NCBI GenBank assembly: GCA_019916065.1
Contig: CM034238.1
Coordinates: 37,477,375-37,541,374, forward strand
Length of the DNA stretch: 64,000 nucleotides
Source: Vitellaria paradoxa
Taxonomy: Eukaryota > Streptophyta > Magnoliopsida > Ericales > Sapotaceae
Reading direction: 5' to 3'
Part shown: in pieces, positions 48,034-60,974 of the stretch
How positions within the stretch are numbered: position 1 is the stretch's first letter
Layout of the letters: the number at the start of each line of letters is the position of its first letter
Translations under genes and position numbers: made by a program
Notes under the pieces: model-generated
The model's input: only the letters and a program-made list of their open reading frames with translations
What the model was told of the DNA's origin: nothing
Databases searched by the model: none

Positions 48034-48806
48034 TGTTGGCAATATTAGTCAAATTAGTCACTGTTTTTGGCGAATAAATAAAAAAAAAATCAGAAATAAA
48101 ACTTACAATTTTCAGTTTTAGATGCACTTTGATCAAGCCTAATGTTGAACATTATCTCCTTAAGACTGAATTCGTCCCCCATAAGGCTTCTAGTTTTAAT
48201 GGACGTCAGTCTCCCAGGGTAGAATGATCATACATACACACAATTTGTGTGTTCTTGCGAACCAAACTTTGCTTGTATTCTTTGTATGCAAAAAATGAAT
48301 TTTCTTATGCAAAAGAATTTTGTATGTAATATTTTTAATGAAAAAAAATCTAACCCTTTTTTATGCAAAGATGAATGTTTAAATAATTACCCATTAGTCA
48401 TATATATTAGAAGAATAGACACAATCATTCATGGAGAGGGGCATCTGTTCATAGAACAGACATGTCTGTCAAAGAAGGGACACTCCAAAACGACGTAGTT
48501 TTGGAGATAATAATTTGACCGGGCTAATAGTTAGAGTAAGTTAATGGGCCAAAGAATTATTTAAGCCCAAAATCCATTATAAGATTAATTAAGCCCAAAA
48601 TTTATTCAGGCCCACTGTGGTCTTCACTTTGAAGCCAATTTTGATTCACATAATTCATGGTTTTGAACATGTGAATACATGGAATTAAAATTCTTACATA
48701 ATTATATTAATTTCGCATTTGATCCATAATTAATAATATATGGACCTTACATAAATATTGACTTTAAAGTAAATAAAATTCATAGTTAAAACCATGAATT
48801 CCAATA
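48034..48806 (-). repeat. 5' LTR of the unit-2 Copia element
   Basis: 773 bp, starting TGTTGGCAATATTAG and ending CATGAATTCCAATA on the plus strand. It lacks the hAT-like insertion seen in unit 1. About 14 bp missing in the region CACACACAATTTGTG (near 48236) distinguish it from the other LTRs. Confidence 0.9.
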
Positions 48807-50660
48807 GATTTATTATTTAAGCCGATGACTTGGTGGACTACATGCATGTGTCGAATATTGTCTCTTTATTTTTATCTTAGTAATATTAGGTTTAAATTTT
48901 GGGTATATAGTTAGAATCCGACCAAATACTAGGTCAATGTTGAGTTTTCAAACACTCTTAAGTCTTTTATTACGTTATCAAGTTTCTTTTTTTTTTTTTT
49001 TTTTAATGAGTAACTAGTTTTTGAATTGTTAATGCCCAAGAATAGGCAACAAATTGTTTTAAATAAATATAAAAAATATGATTGTATCAAAAAATGTATT
49101 GAAAAAGAGAATCACAATGATATTGAAAAGACAGAAAGTTACAATTAAAAAATATATATAAATATATATTTGTTTACGTTTATTATCTCCAAATAATAGA
49201 CTCAGAAATAATTCGTATTATTCTAATTTTTTTCTATAACAAATTCTTGTGATCAAGACATTTTCCCAAAAAAAAAAAAATATTAGAAATTAGTTAACAG
49301 CCTTTTAATCCAACAAATTCCTATAAATTAAATTTTTGTAGAAATTTGTAAGAATATTGAATGATGTACGGATTGGTTCCAAAATTAAGTCCATATTGTA
49401 GGAATCTTCATTAGGGTCTATAATGCATGTGAACATAACGACTAAGGAAACCTACTTAATTAGAGTAATAATATAAATACCATATATATATATATATACA
49501 CACACATGTGTGGTTCATTCCTTGCGAATATTTTTTTTTATTTTGAAACGATATCAGTCCCGTGACATCAAATTTAAAATTTGTTAGATTAAAATTTAAT
49601 AATTTAAATTCACGCACATATTTTTAGATATATTTTTAATATTTTTAATCTAACAATCCAACAATTCCAGTCTGAAGATTGGGGTAACATTGAGAAGCGA
49701 TGTTAACTCTCCAAGTCTATTTTTTCACAATTCTTGTCAATGCGGCCACATTAAATAAAAAACAGTAGGAGTATTGGGCAAAAAAAAAAAAAAAAAAAAG
49801 AAAATAGTAACTAATTCTAATCAAATTCTCTTGTACAATTACTTAAAGAAGAGAAAAGATATTTTATAAGTTAAAACTACTGATAAAACTCATAAATTAA
49901 TTTTATTTTTAAAAAGTTTCTGAAAGGAAGAAATTAATAGGAAAAAAAGACTTAGTATCTTTATATGTATAAATATATATATATATATATGTGCGGTGGT
50001 TCTTCTTCATGTAAATATATATATTTATATAAAAAAACTAATTCTCTTGATTTTTTTTTCTTTATGTAATCATTCGAAAGAAACTCCCCAATCAGACGAT
50101 AACACAAAGAAAAAATACCAACCAAAAAAAAAAAAATTAGTTTCCTCCGTGGCAGAGTTTAGATTTTTACTTAATGAAAACGAAAATTATCTATAGTTAA
50201 TCGAAGGAAAAAGACATAATTTTTGATAATAAAATTAGTTTTCCAAAAAAAAAATTACAATAATATAATAAAAATCATGAGAATAATTTTGAAAAATACG
50301 GCAACTGCGAGGTGACAACGAAAGCAAAGTAGTGGTGAGATTATCATATAACTAAAAATAAAATAAATGTTATTTATTTATTTAAATTTTTTTAAGGCAA
50401 GTGTGAATACGGAATTGTTCCCACAAGCAAATATGTGGTTTAGCAGTGCATAGTCCAAGCACCATTTTTATGGTATTTTAATTATAAACTTGGTCGAGGT
50501 CCTCTCCTCCCTTTAATTACCTCTAAAGTGAAACTAGCTAGTTCACGCTATATCCTTAAACAAAACTTTTTTTTGTAAGTTGAAAGAGGTTTTTGCTTAT
50601 GGTTGGAAAGAAAGGCAGTAGGTACTATGACTTTTACTCCTTACTTTCTCTTGTTGATAG
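48807..50660. other. Beta block, non-coding, copy 2
   Basis: Matches 21216-23057, including TA microsatellites, a long T run near 48986-49004 and an A run near 49780-49799. No gene is seen. Confidence 0.5.
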
Positions 50661-51550
50661 TGTCAAGATATTATTAAAATATTTTTTATCTTAATTTTTA
50701 ATAATTAAGTAGTTAAATTTATTTTGGTATGCAAATATATCTCATTGTAAATCTATTTCACTATATATTAAGATGTAAATATTACATTCTCTCACCTAAT
50801 TTTATTTCTTTTTCTTTTATTTTTTATTTCAACATGGGTGTCAGAGCCATACTTTGAGTTTTTGTTTCTATGGTGTAACATCATTTTGTTGCACTATTTT
50901 TCACCACCACAATATATTCAAATAATTATTTCATTCTCTATTTTAATATGGTATCAGAAAATTTTGTATTTTTTCTATTTTGGTGTTTTTTTCCCCTTTT
51001 TAGAGCCTTATTTTACCGTAACACCGCCACTACAGAATTTCTTTCTTTTGCAGTCTGAACTGTTTCTTAGGGTTTTTGACCCTTCTTATTTCAATTTTGA
51101 TTTCTTTTTCTTCGTATTTCATCGTCTTAATACATTTTTTATTAGGAAAACATTTCAATATTATGTTTTCATCCTATTTATAGAATTGCTCTTGATGAAA
51201 TCGATTATTATATACCAATATATGTCAGTCTTTCTTATTGTCTGTAAGATCTAGAGAGTAATGTGCTGTTGTTTTTCTTATGACATTTTGTTATTTTGTT
51301 TTTCTTATTTCATTCTCGCGCACCGTATATTCTATTTTGGTTATTTATTGATATTCAATCTCAAAAGTAATCGTATTAGTAGCAACGAAATTTTTTCAAA
51401 AACTTATTGCCAAAACTTCATGGCTACCCCAATAGCCACATAGCTCCAAATTCTACACTTACGATTTTTTTTTCTATTCAGTTCAGCCATTTTTAGAATA
51501 CTCTTATTTCAAACTCAAGTTGATTTGTCATCTTGAGTTTGAGAGAGAGT
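50661..51550 (+). mobile_element. Miniature Copia-like LTR remnant, second copy
   Basis: LTR-like block 50661-50834, primer-site-like TGGGTGTCAGAGCC (50835-50848), about 700 bp without coding capacity, polypurine tract GAGTTTGAGAGAGAG, then TGTTAAAATATTCTG at 51550. Duplicate of 23058-23951. Confidence 0.65.
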
Positions 51551-52632
51551 GTTAAAATATTCTGTAGTAGGTTATGATATATTATTGGATAAATTACGCC
51601 TACACTCCTTGAACATTATGCTAATTACACATAGATCCCTAAAATTTAAACCTTACACTTAGAACCCTCTTATTTCCAAATATTTGTAATACCTAAGTCC
51701 ATTCATTGATTTTCTTAGTTAACCGATTTGAATTGCATTGTAAAATGACAAAAATGCCCCTAGCCCATCAATAACACTCATCTACACTCTCTCTCTCTCT
51801 GTCATAGTTTTCCTTATTATTAAAATGGTTTATTTTATTAAAATATTTTATTTTTATTAAATCTAATAATAATTTATTATTAAATTAAGTTATAATGATA
51901 CATTTTATTAAAATTAATTATTATTAAAAATTAATATTTATAACATTAAATTAATTAATTTAAATATATTTTATTAAATTAATTATTCAAATAAGTTTTA
52001 AATATATTTTATTGAATTCAATTAATTTAAGATAATTAATTTTTTTAATTTTTAATATTTAATTATTTATATATATATTTTTCTTCGATCAAACTTAATT
52101 TTAGTGGAGAACATTTTTGAAAAAAATTAGTAATTTTTGAATTTTATCCTATCATGATCAAAATAATATTTATAAATTATAAAAATTAAAACTATAAAAA
52201 ATTAATAATTAAAAGGTGCGTTCCAACAGATTTTGTCAGAATTTAAAAAAAAAAGTGATCTGACATTTATACAAAAAAATACACAAAACTCTAAAAAGTT
52301 TGAAAATCATCCACTAAAATTTTAACACGTGTGCTTTTATATAATTTTAATAATTTATATCAAATCAAACATAAACATTTAACAATCATTACACAATAAT
52401 TCTAAAACTTACTTTTGAAAACTTTTGGAAATGGTTGGAGCTCCAAACGAACTACATAGTCTAGTCGGGAAATACATTAAACCAGCTCACACAAACTTTT
52501 GCCAGAAATTTTGCCTTGTACACATATACACACAGACATGCATCTTTGTCAGAAATGATAAGGACGTTCGTCCATATCTTTGTCTTGTTCTTTGCTTCTT
52601 TTCTTTTCTTTTCTATGTTCTGTTTTATTTAC

Positions 52633-52671
<39 letters not shown>

Positions 52672-54682
52672 TGTATTATTCCCTACGAAAAGTCTTAAAA
52701 GAGGAACGCAATTCTCCATTCACCGGGTCAGAGGCGTTTCACTTTCACAAGTTGCAGTTCCTCAGCCTTACTACTTGCTTTTTAGAGCTCTTTTAGTAAT
52801 AAAATATTAAAATTGGTCAATTTTACTAATACGATATTAATAGTTTAAAACTTATGAATTTACTATAATTAGTGAAATAAATATATGACTAACAGCACTT
52901 AGGATTAGTTTGAGTAGCTCGTGATTTTACTTTTCACATAAACGACACCAACTCGATTATTAACTCAATTGTTAAAGGATAGTGTGTTCTATTATTTCAG
53001 AAGAGAGGTTGAAGAGTATTTTAAAAAATTAAAAGAGTTTCACCAAAATTATAAGTTCATTAATTTTTAAGTTTCACCAATACCTCTAATTTTATCTATA
53101 TAATGATATAGGTATAATAAAATTCAAGTCAATCCACAATCCCATATGGTTTCAAATTCGGAAGATGGGTAAATTCAAATTATTTTATGACAACTTCTAG
53201 GTCAAAACAAGAATTCGGTCAAAAGAGAGAGAGAGAGAGAGAGAGAATAAAAAAATTCTGATTCCAATACAAACCCAAATTATGGGAATGAAATCTCTTT
53301 GGAGATTGAAGCCTAATTATCTTGTGAGACCACAAAGATAATCTGCCAACAGGATTGTTTTTTAAAAGAAAAAAAAATTAAATGAGCCCTAAATAGAATA
53401 AATAGCTATTAATGAAACAAAATTAGTCCAACATAAAAGGCCCAAGTAATAAATAGGGCCAGTTATTAACTAGGCCTTTAAAAAAGCGTGGTAATCTAAA
53501 TACTTGGAAACTAGACTAAAATTATATAACTCAATAAAATTAGGGTCCAGTGGTTACGAAAAATAAATAAATAAATAATTTGTGACCACGATCATTATGT
53601 CAAATTACCGAGAATACACAATTAAAATTTGTTTCGAGGCAATATTTTGTTGGAACGAAAATTTTAACCCTAAGTTTGAATTTTAAAATTAACTAAATAA
53701 TAAATTTGAATATCTTATTAGCAGGAAAGAATCATCAAAAACCGCAAATAGCTCCTAATTCAAATAATACAACCAAAATATCTAAATTTGTAATTTAAAA
53801 AATCATTAACCTAGTCTAAATGGAATTCGATTCTCAAATTCTGATGATGCACCTAAAGATTTAGAGATCAGATACATGGTTATCCAAAAATCCTCTAAAA
53901 ATAAACAAAACTGCTATGAAGAAAAGAATGAATGAAGCAACTCAAAAATAGAGGGATCAATTGGGTGAAAAAAAAAAGAAATAATAAAGGGGAGAGAGAG
54001 GTAAAAAAAGAAAAAAGTTTCAAACACTCTAAAAGCTTGAAACTTGAAGATTTTGCAACAACATTCCGAATATGGCTATAGATAGAAGGTTCCATATAAG
54101 AATGATGTAAAATTTATTCTTTCTTTTTTTTTTGTAACCTAAAGTCTTCATACTCTGAATTTTTTAATAAAAGTCTTAAAATTTCCCTTAAATTCTCTAC
54201 ATTTATATACATCCTTAATTTTTGTATTATTTTCATTTCTTTATTAATTGGAGCAATAAATTAGAAACAAAATCCGTTAAGAAAATATTCAACAGTATTG
54301 TGGGATAGTGATAATTTGTGAATATGAGTTTAACGAAAAACTGCAATTGCTTCCTAAAAAGAAATTTGCGTAAACAACAAATATTATTTTATCAAGCAAC
54401 CAAGCAGCTCTAAACATGAGTTAGATTTTAAATAAGGCACATTGATTAATCACATAAAATGATAAATTATAATTGATAAAATGTGATTAATCAATGATTA
54501 AATAGAGTAAATAATGATTATTCCCTAATTTATAATACATCTTATTCACAGATGAGAAAAGGCTAAGTGCATGGCAATTGTCTAAAAAGCACGGAAGAAT
54601 GAAAAGGAGTCACAAGGACCTGTCAGATAGCTATTTGGAGGGTGTCTCATTTGTATGAACCTTCACATAACAAAATGTTGAG

Positions 54683-54713
<31 letters not shown>

Positions 54714-56326
54714 TAGAAAAAATCTTCCAAGTGTTGCACTTCCCTTCGAACGCTAGTCCAGAGGGTGCCTTGTTTGCAAAACCATTTGAAAGATGGAAAG
54801 TCAGGACCAAAAATCATGAAAAGGAAATGGATAAGTAAAGTCTTCCCTTTAGACGGCTATTTTGGAGGGCATTTTGTTTAGAGGCAAGTTCGTATGACAG
54901 AAAGTGAGCTAATTTTCAAGTGATTAAAAGAACTTCAGTGTGGACTTACCCTTCAAGGGGCTTCGAGATGGTGCTACTGTGCAAATAGTAAAACTTGTAA
55001 ATTTTTACAAACTTCAAATTATATCAATTTTGTAGTTATTCTGCCATTCATGAAAATAGTTTCACAGTTAGAAGATGTGAGGGTTTTCATATTTTTATAA
55101 AATATATGTAATTTCCTTAGACTTGATGACTACTTTTCATATTTTTAATTTAGTTTTTTAGTAAGAATTTGGGTTAGTATTTGTTGATTTCCTTCTATGT
55201 TTGAAGGATTTAGAGTTCAAGAATTTGTTTTAATTAGCAATTTAGAATTTATCCTATTTAAACATGTGCTTCATTATGGTCAGTCTTGTTTCTCTTACTA
55301 TGCATAGCTAAATTTTCATTACCCATTCTCAATATATGAAGTGCTGTAGTTAGGATATAATTCAAAATTTTCCACCATGGATTGCAGTTTAAACCTTAAA
55401 GAAGAAAGTAAGAAATTTATAATCATTCTTGATATTTTATGGGTTAGAAATCATGGAAACGTAGTTACAATCCCACTTCTGTGTGTCTGGTTTCTAACCC
55501 TTACATACAGAATACTCAATCCAATGGCATGATTCACAAAATTGAAAGAAAAAAATAAAATCATAATTTATTCTCAATATTTTTAATCACTTTAAAAGAA
55601 AAACTATTCGATCCATCTACACCAAGTTATAATTGGATTGAGTTATAAAGTAAGAAAACTTGAATAATAACCTTAACGAAAGCTTCCAGTTTTCTGTAAT
55701 CACACGCACAGTAAAAAACATTAGTTTATGAACCTCCTGGAGAATCTCTTTTTGTAATTAATTTGTACATGGGGGTATACCCCCAAGATGATGAAGTATT
55801 TCCCAATGAATCCAAATTATACTTAATTACCAAAAAAAAAAAAATTAACGAAAGCTTAGATTGAATTGAGATGAGTTTTCTTCCATTACTTTGATGAACT
55901 TAAAAAAAAAAAAGAAAAAAAGAAAGAAAAAATCACAACCCAATTTACAAACAACAAATTTCTCTTAGTGAATCTTAGGGTTTCATTTTAATTTTCTTGT
56001 AAAAAATTTTCAAAAGATTCTCATTTACTTAAGTTCGACCGCAGATTCTCACCAAGTTATATTCTAGATTAACTCTCGTACACTTGTGAGGTTTTGTTTT
56101 TCCACTATTTTGCAGGAACAGAATTCAAAAGCAGTCACACACATTGAGTTCAAATTCAACTCGTTAAAATCATGAATTAAGACTATTTGATTCTATAAAA
56201 ATTATCACTTCGATTTTAACTCCAAAATTTAAAATTAGGTAAATATTTGTTGAATTCTTGGTCTAACTTGGACATGCACACCTTTCATTTTACCCTCTCT
56301 TATTAGAGAGGACCAAGTCTTAGGGT
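51551..56326. other. Alpha block copy 3, non-coding part
   Basis: Same content as copies 1 and 2: (ATT)n at about 52637-52675, (GA)n at about 53226-53246, an A run of about 25 near 54688-54713, and degenerate repeats at about 54620-54890. No gene is seen. Confidence 0.5.
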
Positions 56327-56783
56327 CTATTTAGTAGGGCTGGAAACGAGCTGAGATGAGCACAGCTCAATCTATTTATGCCGAGTTCGAACTCGAACTC
56401 CAATTAATTTGAACTTTTATATAGGGTCGATTTTGACTCAATAAAAAATAATTTAGGCTCAAGATCCATTTGTAAATAATTCGATTAAATCAAAACGACG
56501 TTGATTTATTCTAAAATATAATAAATAAAATATTATAAAAAATATAATAAAGTTTTGTTAAAAATATTAAAATATTATAAAATATATATAATATTTTATT
56601 GAGTCGACTCATGACCTTCCGAGTTGATCTTTTCTAAACTCAAACTCAAGCTCAAGCTTAAGCTCAAATATAAAAAAGTTACGAATCAAGTTCGATTCAA
56701 GCTTCTTTTAGTAATAATTCGAACTCGAGCCAAATTCAAATAGCTCGCAAATAACTCAATTCATTTCAACCCCTCCTATTTAG
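56327..56783. mobile_element. Small non-autonomous hAT-like element, alpha copy 3 (56335-56775)
   Basis: Flanked by CTATTTAG at 56327-56334 and CTATTTAG at 56776-56783. The last element base has changed (CCCTC for CCCTA). Confidence 0.8.
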
Positions 56784-57041
56784 AAAGCCAAATTTTGGTA
56801 AAAATTAAATAAACAAATAAATAAATTTTGGATTGTTTAGTGTGTTTCTCAAAAAAATATAAAAATTAGTAAAAGTTAAAAACAATTAGAGAAAGTTAGA
56901 GAATGTTAAAAATACTTGGAAAATTTTTATGTAAGAAAAAATGATTGAAAACGAATTAGAGATTTTTGACTAAATTTAATCGTCCAAACCCACACTTGCT
57001 GCCTTAATGAATGATGGCACTTGAAATTCCTGATTACCTTT

Positions 57042-57700
57042 GGACTATGAATATGTTTGATTTGGGAGATTGGATAATGAAATATAAGTAATACCATGAG
57101 ATAATCAATGTAATTTGATATAGCATAGGATTGATTTTGTATGTGAGATTATTTTTTTAGTATTTGATTGATGAGATACAAAATGGGATAAAATATATTA
57201 TTTGACATAAAATATAACAGGAAATAATTTTGAAACTTTAGATTTTAGTGAGAAGCAAACGTGGAGGTAGGCGATATGTAATACCACTACTCCTAGGCTG
57301 TGTTTATTTGTCGGTGTTTGTTTGTCGAGTATTTTTTTCGGAGGATTGGATTGTGTTTAACCAAGTTAACTATAGTTCTGTGTTTGGTTCGTAGTATTAG
57401 AATTTCGGACTACACTATTTATCCCCTAAAATGGGGGATAAGTAATACCATGGGGTAGTGATATTACGTATCCTTAACCGTCGGACTTGTTTTCCACAAA
57501 AATATAAATGTTCAAATTATTTTCTGTTACATTTTATATCAAATTATATTTTTATTTCACTTTATATTCCATGAACCAAATATTAAAAGAATAATATGAC
57601 ATAAAAAAATTTATCTTATACTATATCTAATTTCATATATTATTGATAGTATTTTTTATACCCATTATCCAATCCCCAAATCAAGCATTGCCAATAAGCA
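57042..57700. mobile_element. MITE-like foldback element, alpha copy 3
   Basis: Duplicate of 12633-13291 and 29276-29935. Confidence 0.55.
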
Positions 57701-57757
57701 TTAGAAAATGATGAAAGTGTTATTGGGTTAATGAACTTGGGAGGCAATGGTGCCACC

Positions 57758-57883
57758 TAAACCCAATAAGTTGTGTTGAAATCAAAGCTAACTAAACCCA
57801 AGTTGTGTTGAAATCAAAGCTACATAAACCCAAGTTCTGCTGAAATCAAAGCTACCTAAACCCAAGTTGTGTTGAAATCAAAA
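57758..57883 (+). repeat. 32-35-bp minisatellite, copy 3, four units
   Basis: One unit more than in copies 1 and 2. The extra unit carries AAGTTCTGCTGAAATC. Confidence 0.8.
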
Positions 57884-59116
57884 TCAGTGCCGTGAATATA
57901 TCAATGCAACTGATCTCAAAACTTCCCACTTTTCTCTGGAACAAAACATGTTGACTCCCAATCGCATGCCCGCATTTGAAGAGTAAAATGGACAAAATAC
58001 TATTATGTGAGAAATAAATTATTGGCACCCGTTTGAAATGATAGATTTAATTAGATTTAATTTCATTTAAATTCAAATAAAATTTTATAAATTGGATTTG
58101 ATTTCATTTGAATTTCTATATCATTTGGAATATATAATTTGAAATACAATCCAAAAGAATAGAATTTGATGATAATTTATTATTTTCTTAAGTATATGTG
58201 AATAAATTTATTCTCATATATCATATTTTTTTATCTTATATTAATATGGATAATTTTAGTATTTCTCTTAAATCAAATCAATTTAATTTTTAAATTTAAA
58301 ATGTGTTTAAAACATAAAATTTTGGTTGTGTTTGAGTGACAAAAAAGTATAAAATATTGATGCAAAAGTGATATGTGCTGAAATTTAATTGAAATAAAGT
58401 ACAAAAAATGGTAAAAAGTAGTGAGTTTTGGTAGATTTTAAACTTTCAAATAGCCAATTTATTTACCAAATTAAATCAATTCTTAGAGATGATTGTTTCT
58501 TAACGAACCATAAAAGTTTACACAAAAATGATGATAATGATGTAAGTGATTTGATAATAACATAACCATGAGCGGTAATTCAACAAAAAAATCTTGAGTT
58601 TACTTTCTAGTGGTTACTATTTTAATTTTCTTAGAGATTAATCTGGTCATTAATTTTAGACCCCATGAATTAATTCAGATGCACGCAAATTAACCCGAGC
58701 ACCATGAATTATCCCCCTAAAAAAAAGAAGAGAAGTGATAATGATACAAATGTAACTAAAATATTTTAGTAAGCTTACATTTTCAAAATGATAAGTAGTA
58801 TTACAGCAATTAAATTTCTATATTGAGAATTAAATTATGTGACTTTCTTATAAGCCAATCATTTTAAATAACTGAGAAATGTAATTATTATGTAAATATC
58901 ATTGACATACTATTATTAAATATCTTTTAGGACGAAAATTGTAATAGAAAAATATTTTTATTTACAAATGGGAAATAATATTTTTACTCCTCTCTTATCT
59001 TTCTCATTTCACATTATTCTTGTTGATTAAAACTACTGTTTAGTGGAAAAAAACTAATAAAGAAGTGCTAATATTCTTGCCCTTAACAAGTGTACCAAAT
59101 CATTCCAAAAGTTTCC

Positions 59117-59235
59117 ATAAATTTCCGCAATACATAAATTTCCGCAATACAGTTATTTTTACAATAATATCTCCAAAAGCCAAAACCCCCAGGGGTGTGC
59201 AAAGCTTCATTGCTGCCCCGTCCAACGCTATAAAT
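59117..59235 (+). promoter_or_regulatory. Proximal promoter of PIP-like gene copy 3
   Basis: 17-bp direct repeat ATAAATTTCCGCAATAC at 59117-59133 and 59134-59150. TATAAAT at 59229-59235, 49 bases before the first ATG. The copy-1 palindrome reads CCCCCAGGGG here. Confidence 0.6.
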
Positions 59236-59283
59236 ACAAGTCACACCGTAGATGGAAACTCACTATATACATCATCAAATTTT

Positions 59284-59580
59284 ATGACGTATAGCATGTA
59301 TGAGATCACGAGCATGATGGCCGGAAGAAGTCTCCAATCTCTTACCATTTCCTTTCTTCTTCTTTCTCTCATTTTGGGTTCTGCATTTCCAAATGCAGCG
59401 GCACGGCCACTGATCAGTGGCTCAGGGCTTCGTAATAGCTCTACTGGTACTGGTACTAAGATTGAACGTTTTCTCAGTGGAAAGTCTCTCATGAAGGGTT
59501 CAGGTCCAAGTCCTCCTGGTGAAGGACATCCTGGTCCTGGTGAAGGAAATGCATTCGTTCAAGGAAATGATCACCCATAA
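59284..59580 (+). CDS. PIP/PIP-like secreted peptide precursor, copy 3
   Basis: A 98-residue precursor like copy 1, with L at position 31 and G at position 88 (PGPGEG in place of PGPGER). Signal peptide about residues 12-40, motif SGPSPPGEGH at 73-82, tail ending GNDHP. The G88 version makes the tail PGPGEGN look more like a second, partial SGPSPPGEGH-type unit than copy 1 does. The start is chosen from the TATA box at 59229-59235; ATG 59317 is in better context and may be used instead. The frame is open upstream to 59065 but no promoter supports that. Expected role: secreted peptide ligand in immune or stress signalling, inferred from the family motif. No intron is seen. Confidence 0.75.
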   Translation: MTYSMYEITSMMAGRSLQSLTISFLLLSLILGSAFPNAAARPLISGSGLRNSSTGTGTKIERFLSGKSLMKGSGPSPPGEGHPGPGEGNAFVQGNDHP

Positions 59581-60974
59581 CTCAATATTGTACTCTTCTC
59601 AAGATATTTATATATATATATATAAATGAAAAGCTGATCCTTTTGTGTAATTATTTGGCAGTGTGGCCCACTGATTCCTGAATTTGGCATTATCAAAACA
59701 CAGGTGAAAGAAGATCAAAGGTTTTAGGATTCTTGGTGTAGGCACCAATTAGAGATGGGAAATGATATTCTTATTAAGTTTCGTTTGAAACTTTAAATTT
59801 TATTAAAAAATTAAAAATTTTTAAAAATTATTTACTTTTTATCTTATTACACAAATTATATAAATTACGAAACTATAACTTTTATCATTTTTTGTTAAAT
59901 TTTTTCTACTCCAAATACATTTTCAGTGGTAGATCCAATAGCAGAGTTTCAGGGATGGGGGCAAGGGAGTAGGTAAGAATTATTATTATTATTTTAAGAA
60001 AAAAGAGTAAAATAAAATAAAAGAGTGCAGGAAGAGAGAGGGGGTTGGGTTTGGGAGCTTTTAATAGTAGAAGAAGTATTTAAATTTTGAGAAAAATTTT
60101 AATCCATCGCCAGTGGATATGGTTTATATATCAACAGATAAACCAATTATGAATCTATTTTTTTGCTATGGGCTATTATTAATTTTTTTTTCAATAATGG
60201 ATTCTTCTAAATTTTGGTTAAATAGATTAGGAAACTTATCTTCAATCCAAATTTAGTAAAATCTAATTTTGAAAATAAGCAAAATAAAAATTAGAAGTAA
60301 TAATTAGAGGATGAGCAACGTGTTACTTTGTAACAAAAAATAAGGAATAAATTACCCAACATTAGGATTTCGGTTTTTTATGATAGCGTCACTTTGTGCT
60401 CAATTGCTGGTGTATAATTTTTTTCATCAAAGCTGGATGAAAGATTAATCGTTAAATTATTTTGTTAAAATTAAACTAGACCCTAAAGAATTTTTGGGAG
60501 ATTGAGGGGCAATTGTTTCGCCACCCTTACCCCCATTATCGATCGTCATACTTACATGTTATGCAATCAAATGATTGAACAATTATAGTTTTGTAATTAA
60601 AATACATTGTTTGTAAATAATAATTTCTTATTATGTGAATTTTGTATGCTTACACAGCATTGAGAAACCAAACAAAGCAATAGTCCTCTTGGACTACCGA
60701 GATGGAATTCAATGTTCTCCAAATAACTTTCCGAAGCACAATATATATATATATATATATGCACATTTGTCCAGTTCTGGCCCTCGTTTAAGTGCAGTTT
60801 CCTTTTCCAGTAGTTTGTTAGAGAAGCCTTCAAATTGACAATTTAACACAGGCAGTGACAAAGGCAGTGCAATTGCAAAAGCAAAACCAATTTCCTTGAG
60901 TGCGTGCAGGGACGGAGGGGGGTTGTGATTAACGTGCATAGGCTATGACCGGGGTAAAATTTTATTCCAAAAAT
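59581..60974. other. 3' flank of peptide copy 3, non-coding
   Basis: Matches 31354-32695. TA microsatellite at 60741-60760. No gene is seen. Confidence 0.5.

Larger units (their letters stand above)
38406..48811 (-). mobile_element. Copia LTR retrotransposon, both ends present, RT deleted, with nested CACTA
   Basis: The element at 38411-48806 is flanked by the exact 5-bp duplication GATTT (38406-38410, 48807-48811). Read on the minus strand the order is 5' LTR (48034-48806), leader, gag, protease, integrase, an RNase H fragment, a CACTA insertion (39381-43851), a polypurine tract (TGTGGGGGAT on the minus strand, next to 39197) and 3' LTR (38411-39197). Gag-protease-integrase-RNase H order identifies Copia. 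Reverse transcriptase is missing. Without the CACTA element the length is about 5.9 kb. Stops, frameshifts and the DTR protease motif make it non-autonomous. Confidence 0.9.
23811..51418. repeat. Tandem segmental duplication, copy 2 (most complete)
   Basis: About 27.6 kb in the order alpha block with the damaged peptide gene, LINE tail, Gypsy-type remnant, AT-rich MITE/SINE stretch, full-length Copia element with nested CACTA, and beta block. It shares several small insertions with copy 3 that copy 1 lacks, suggesting copies 2 and 3 separated last or exchanged sequence. Confidence 0.9.
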
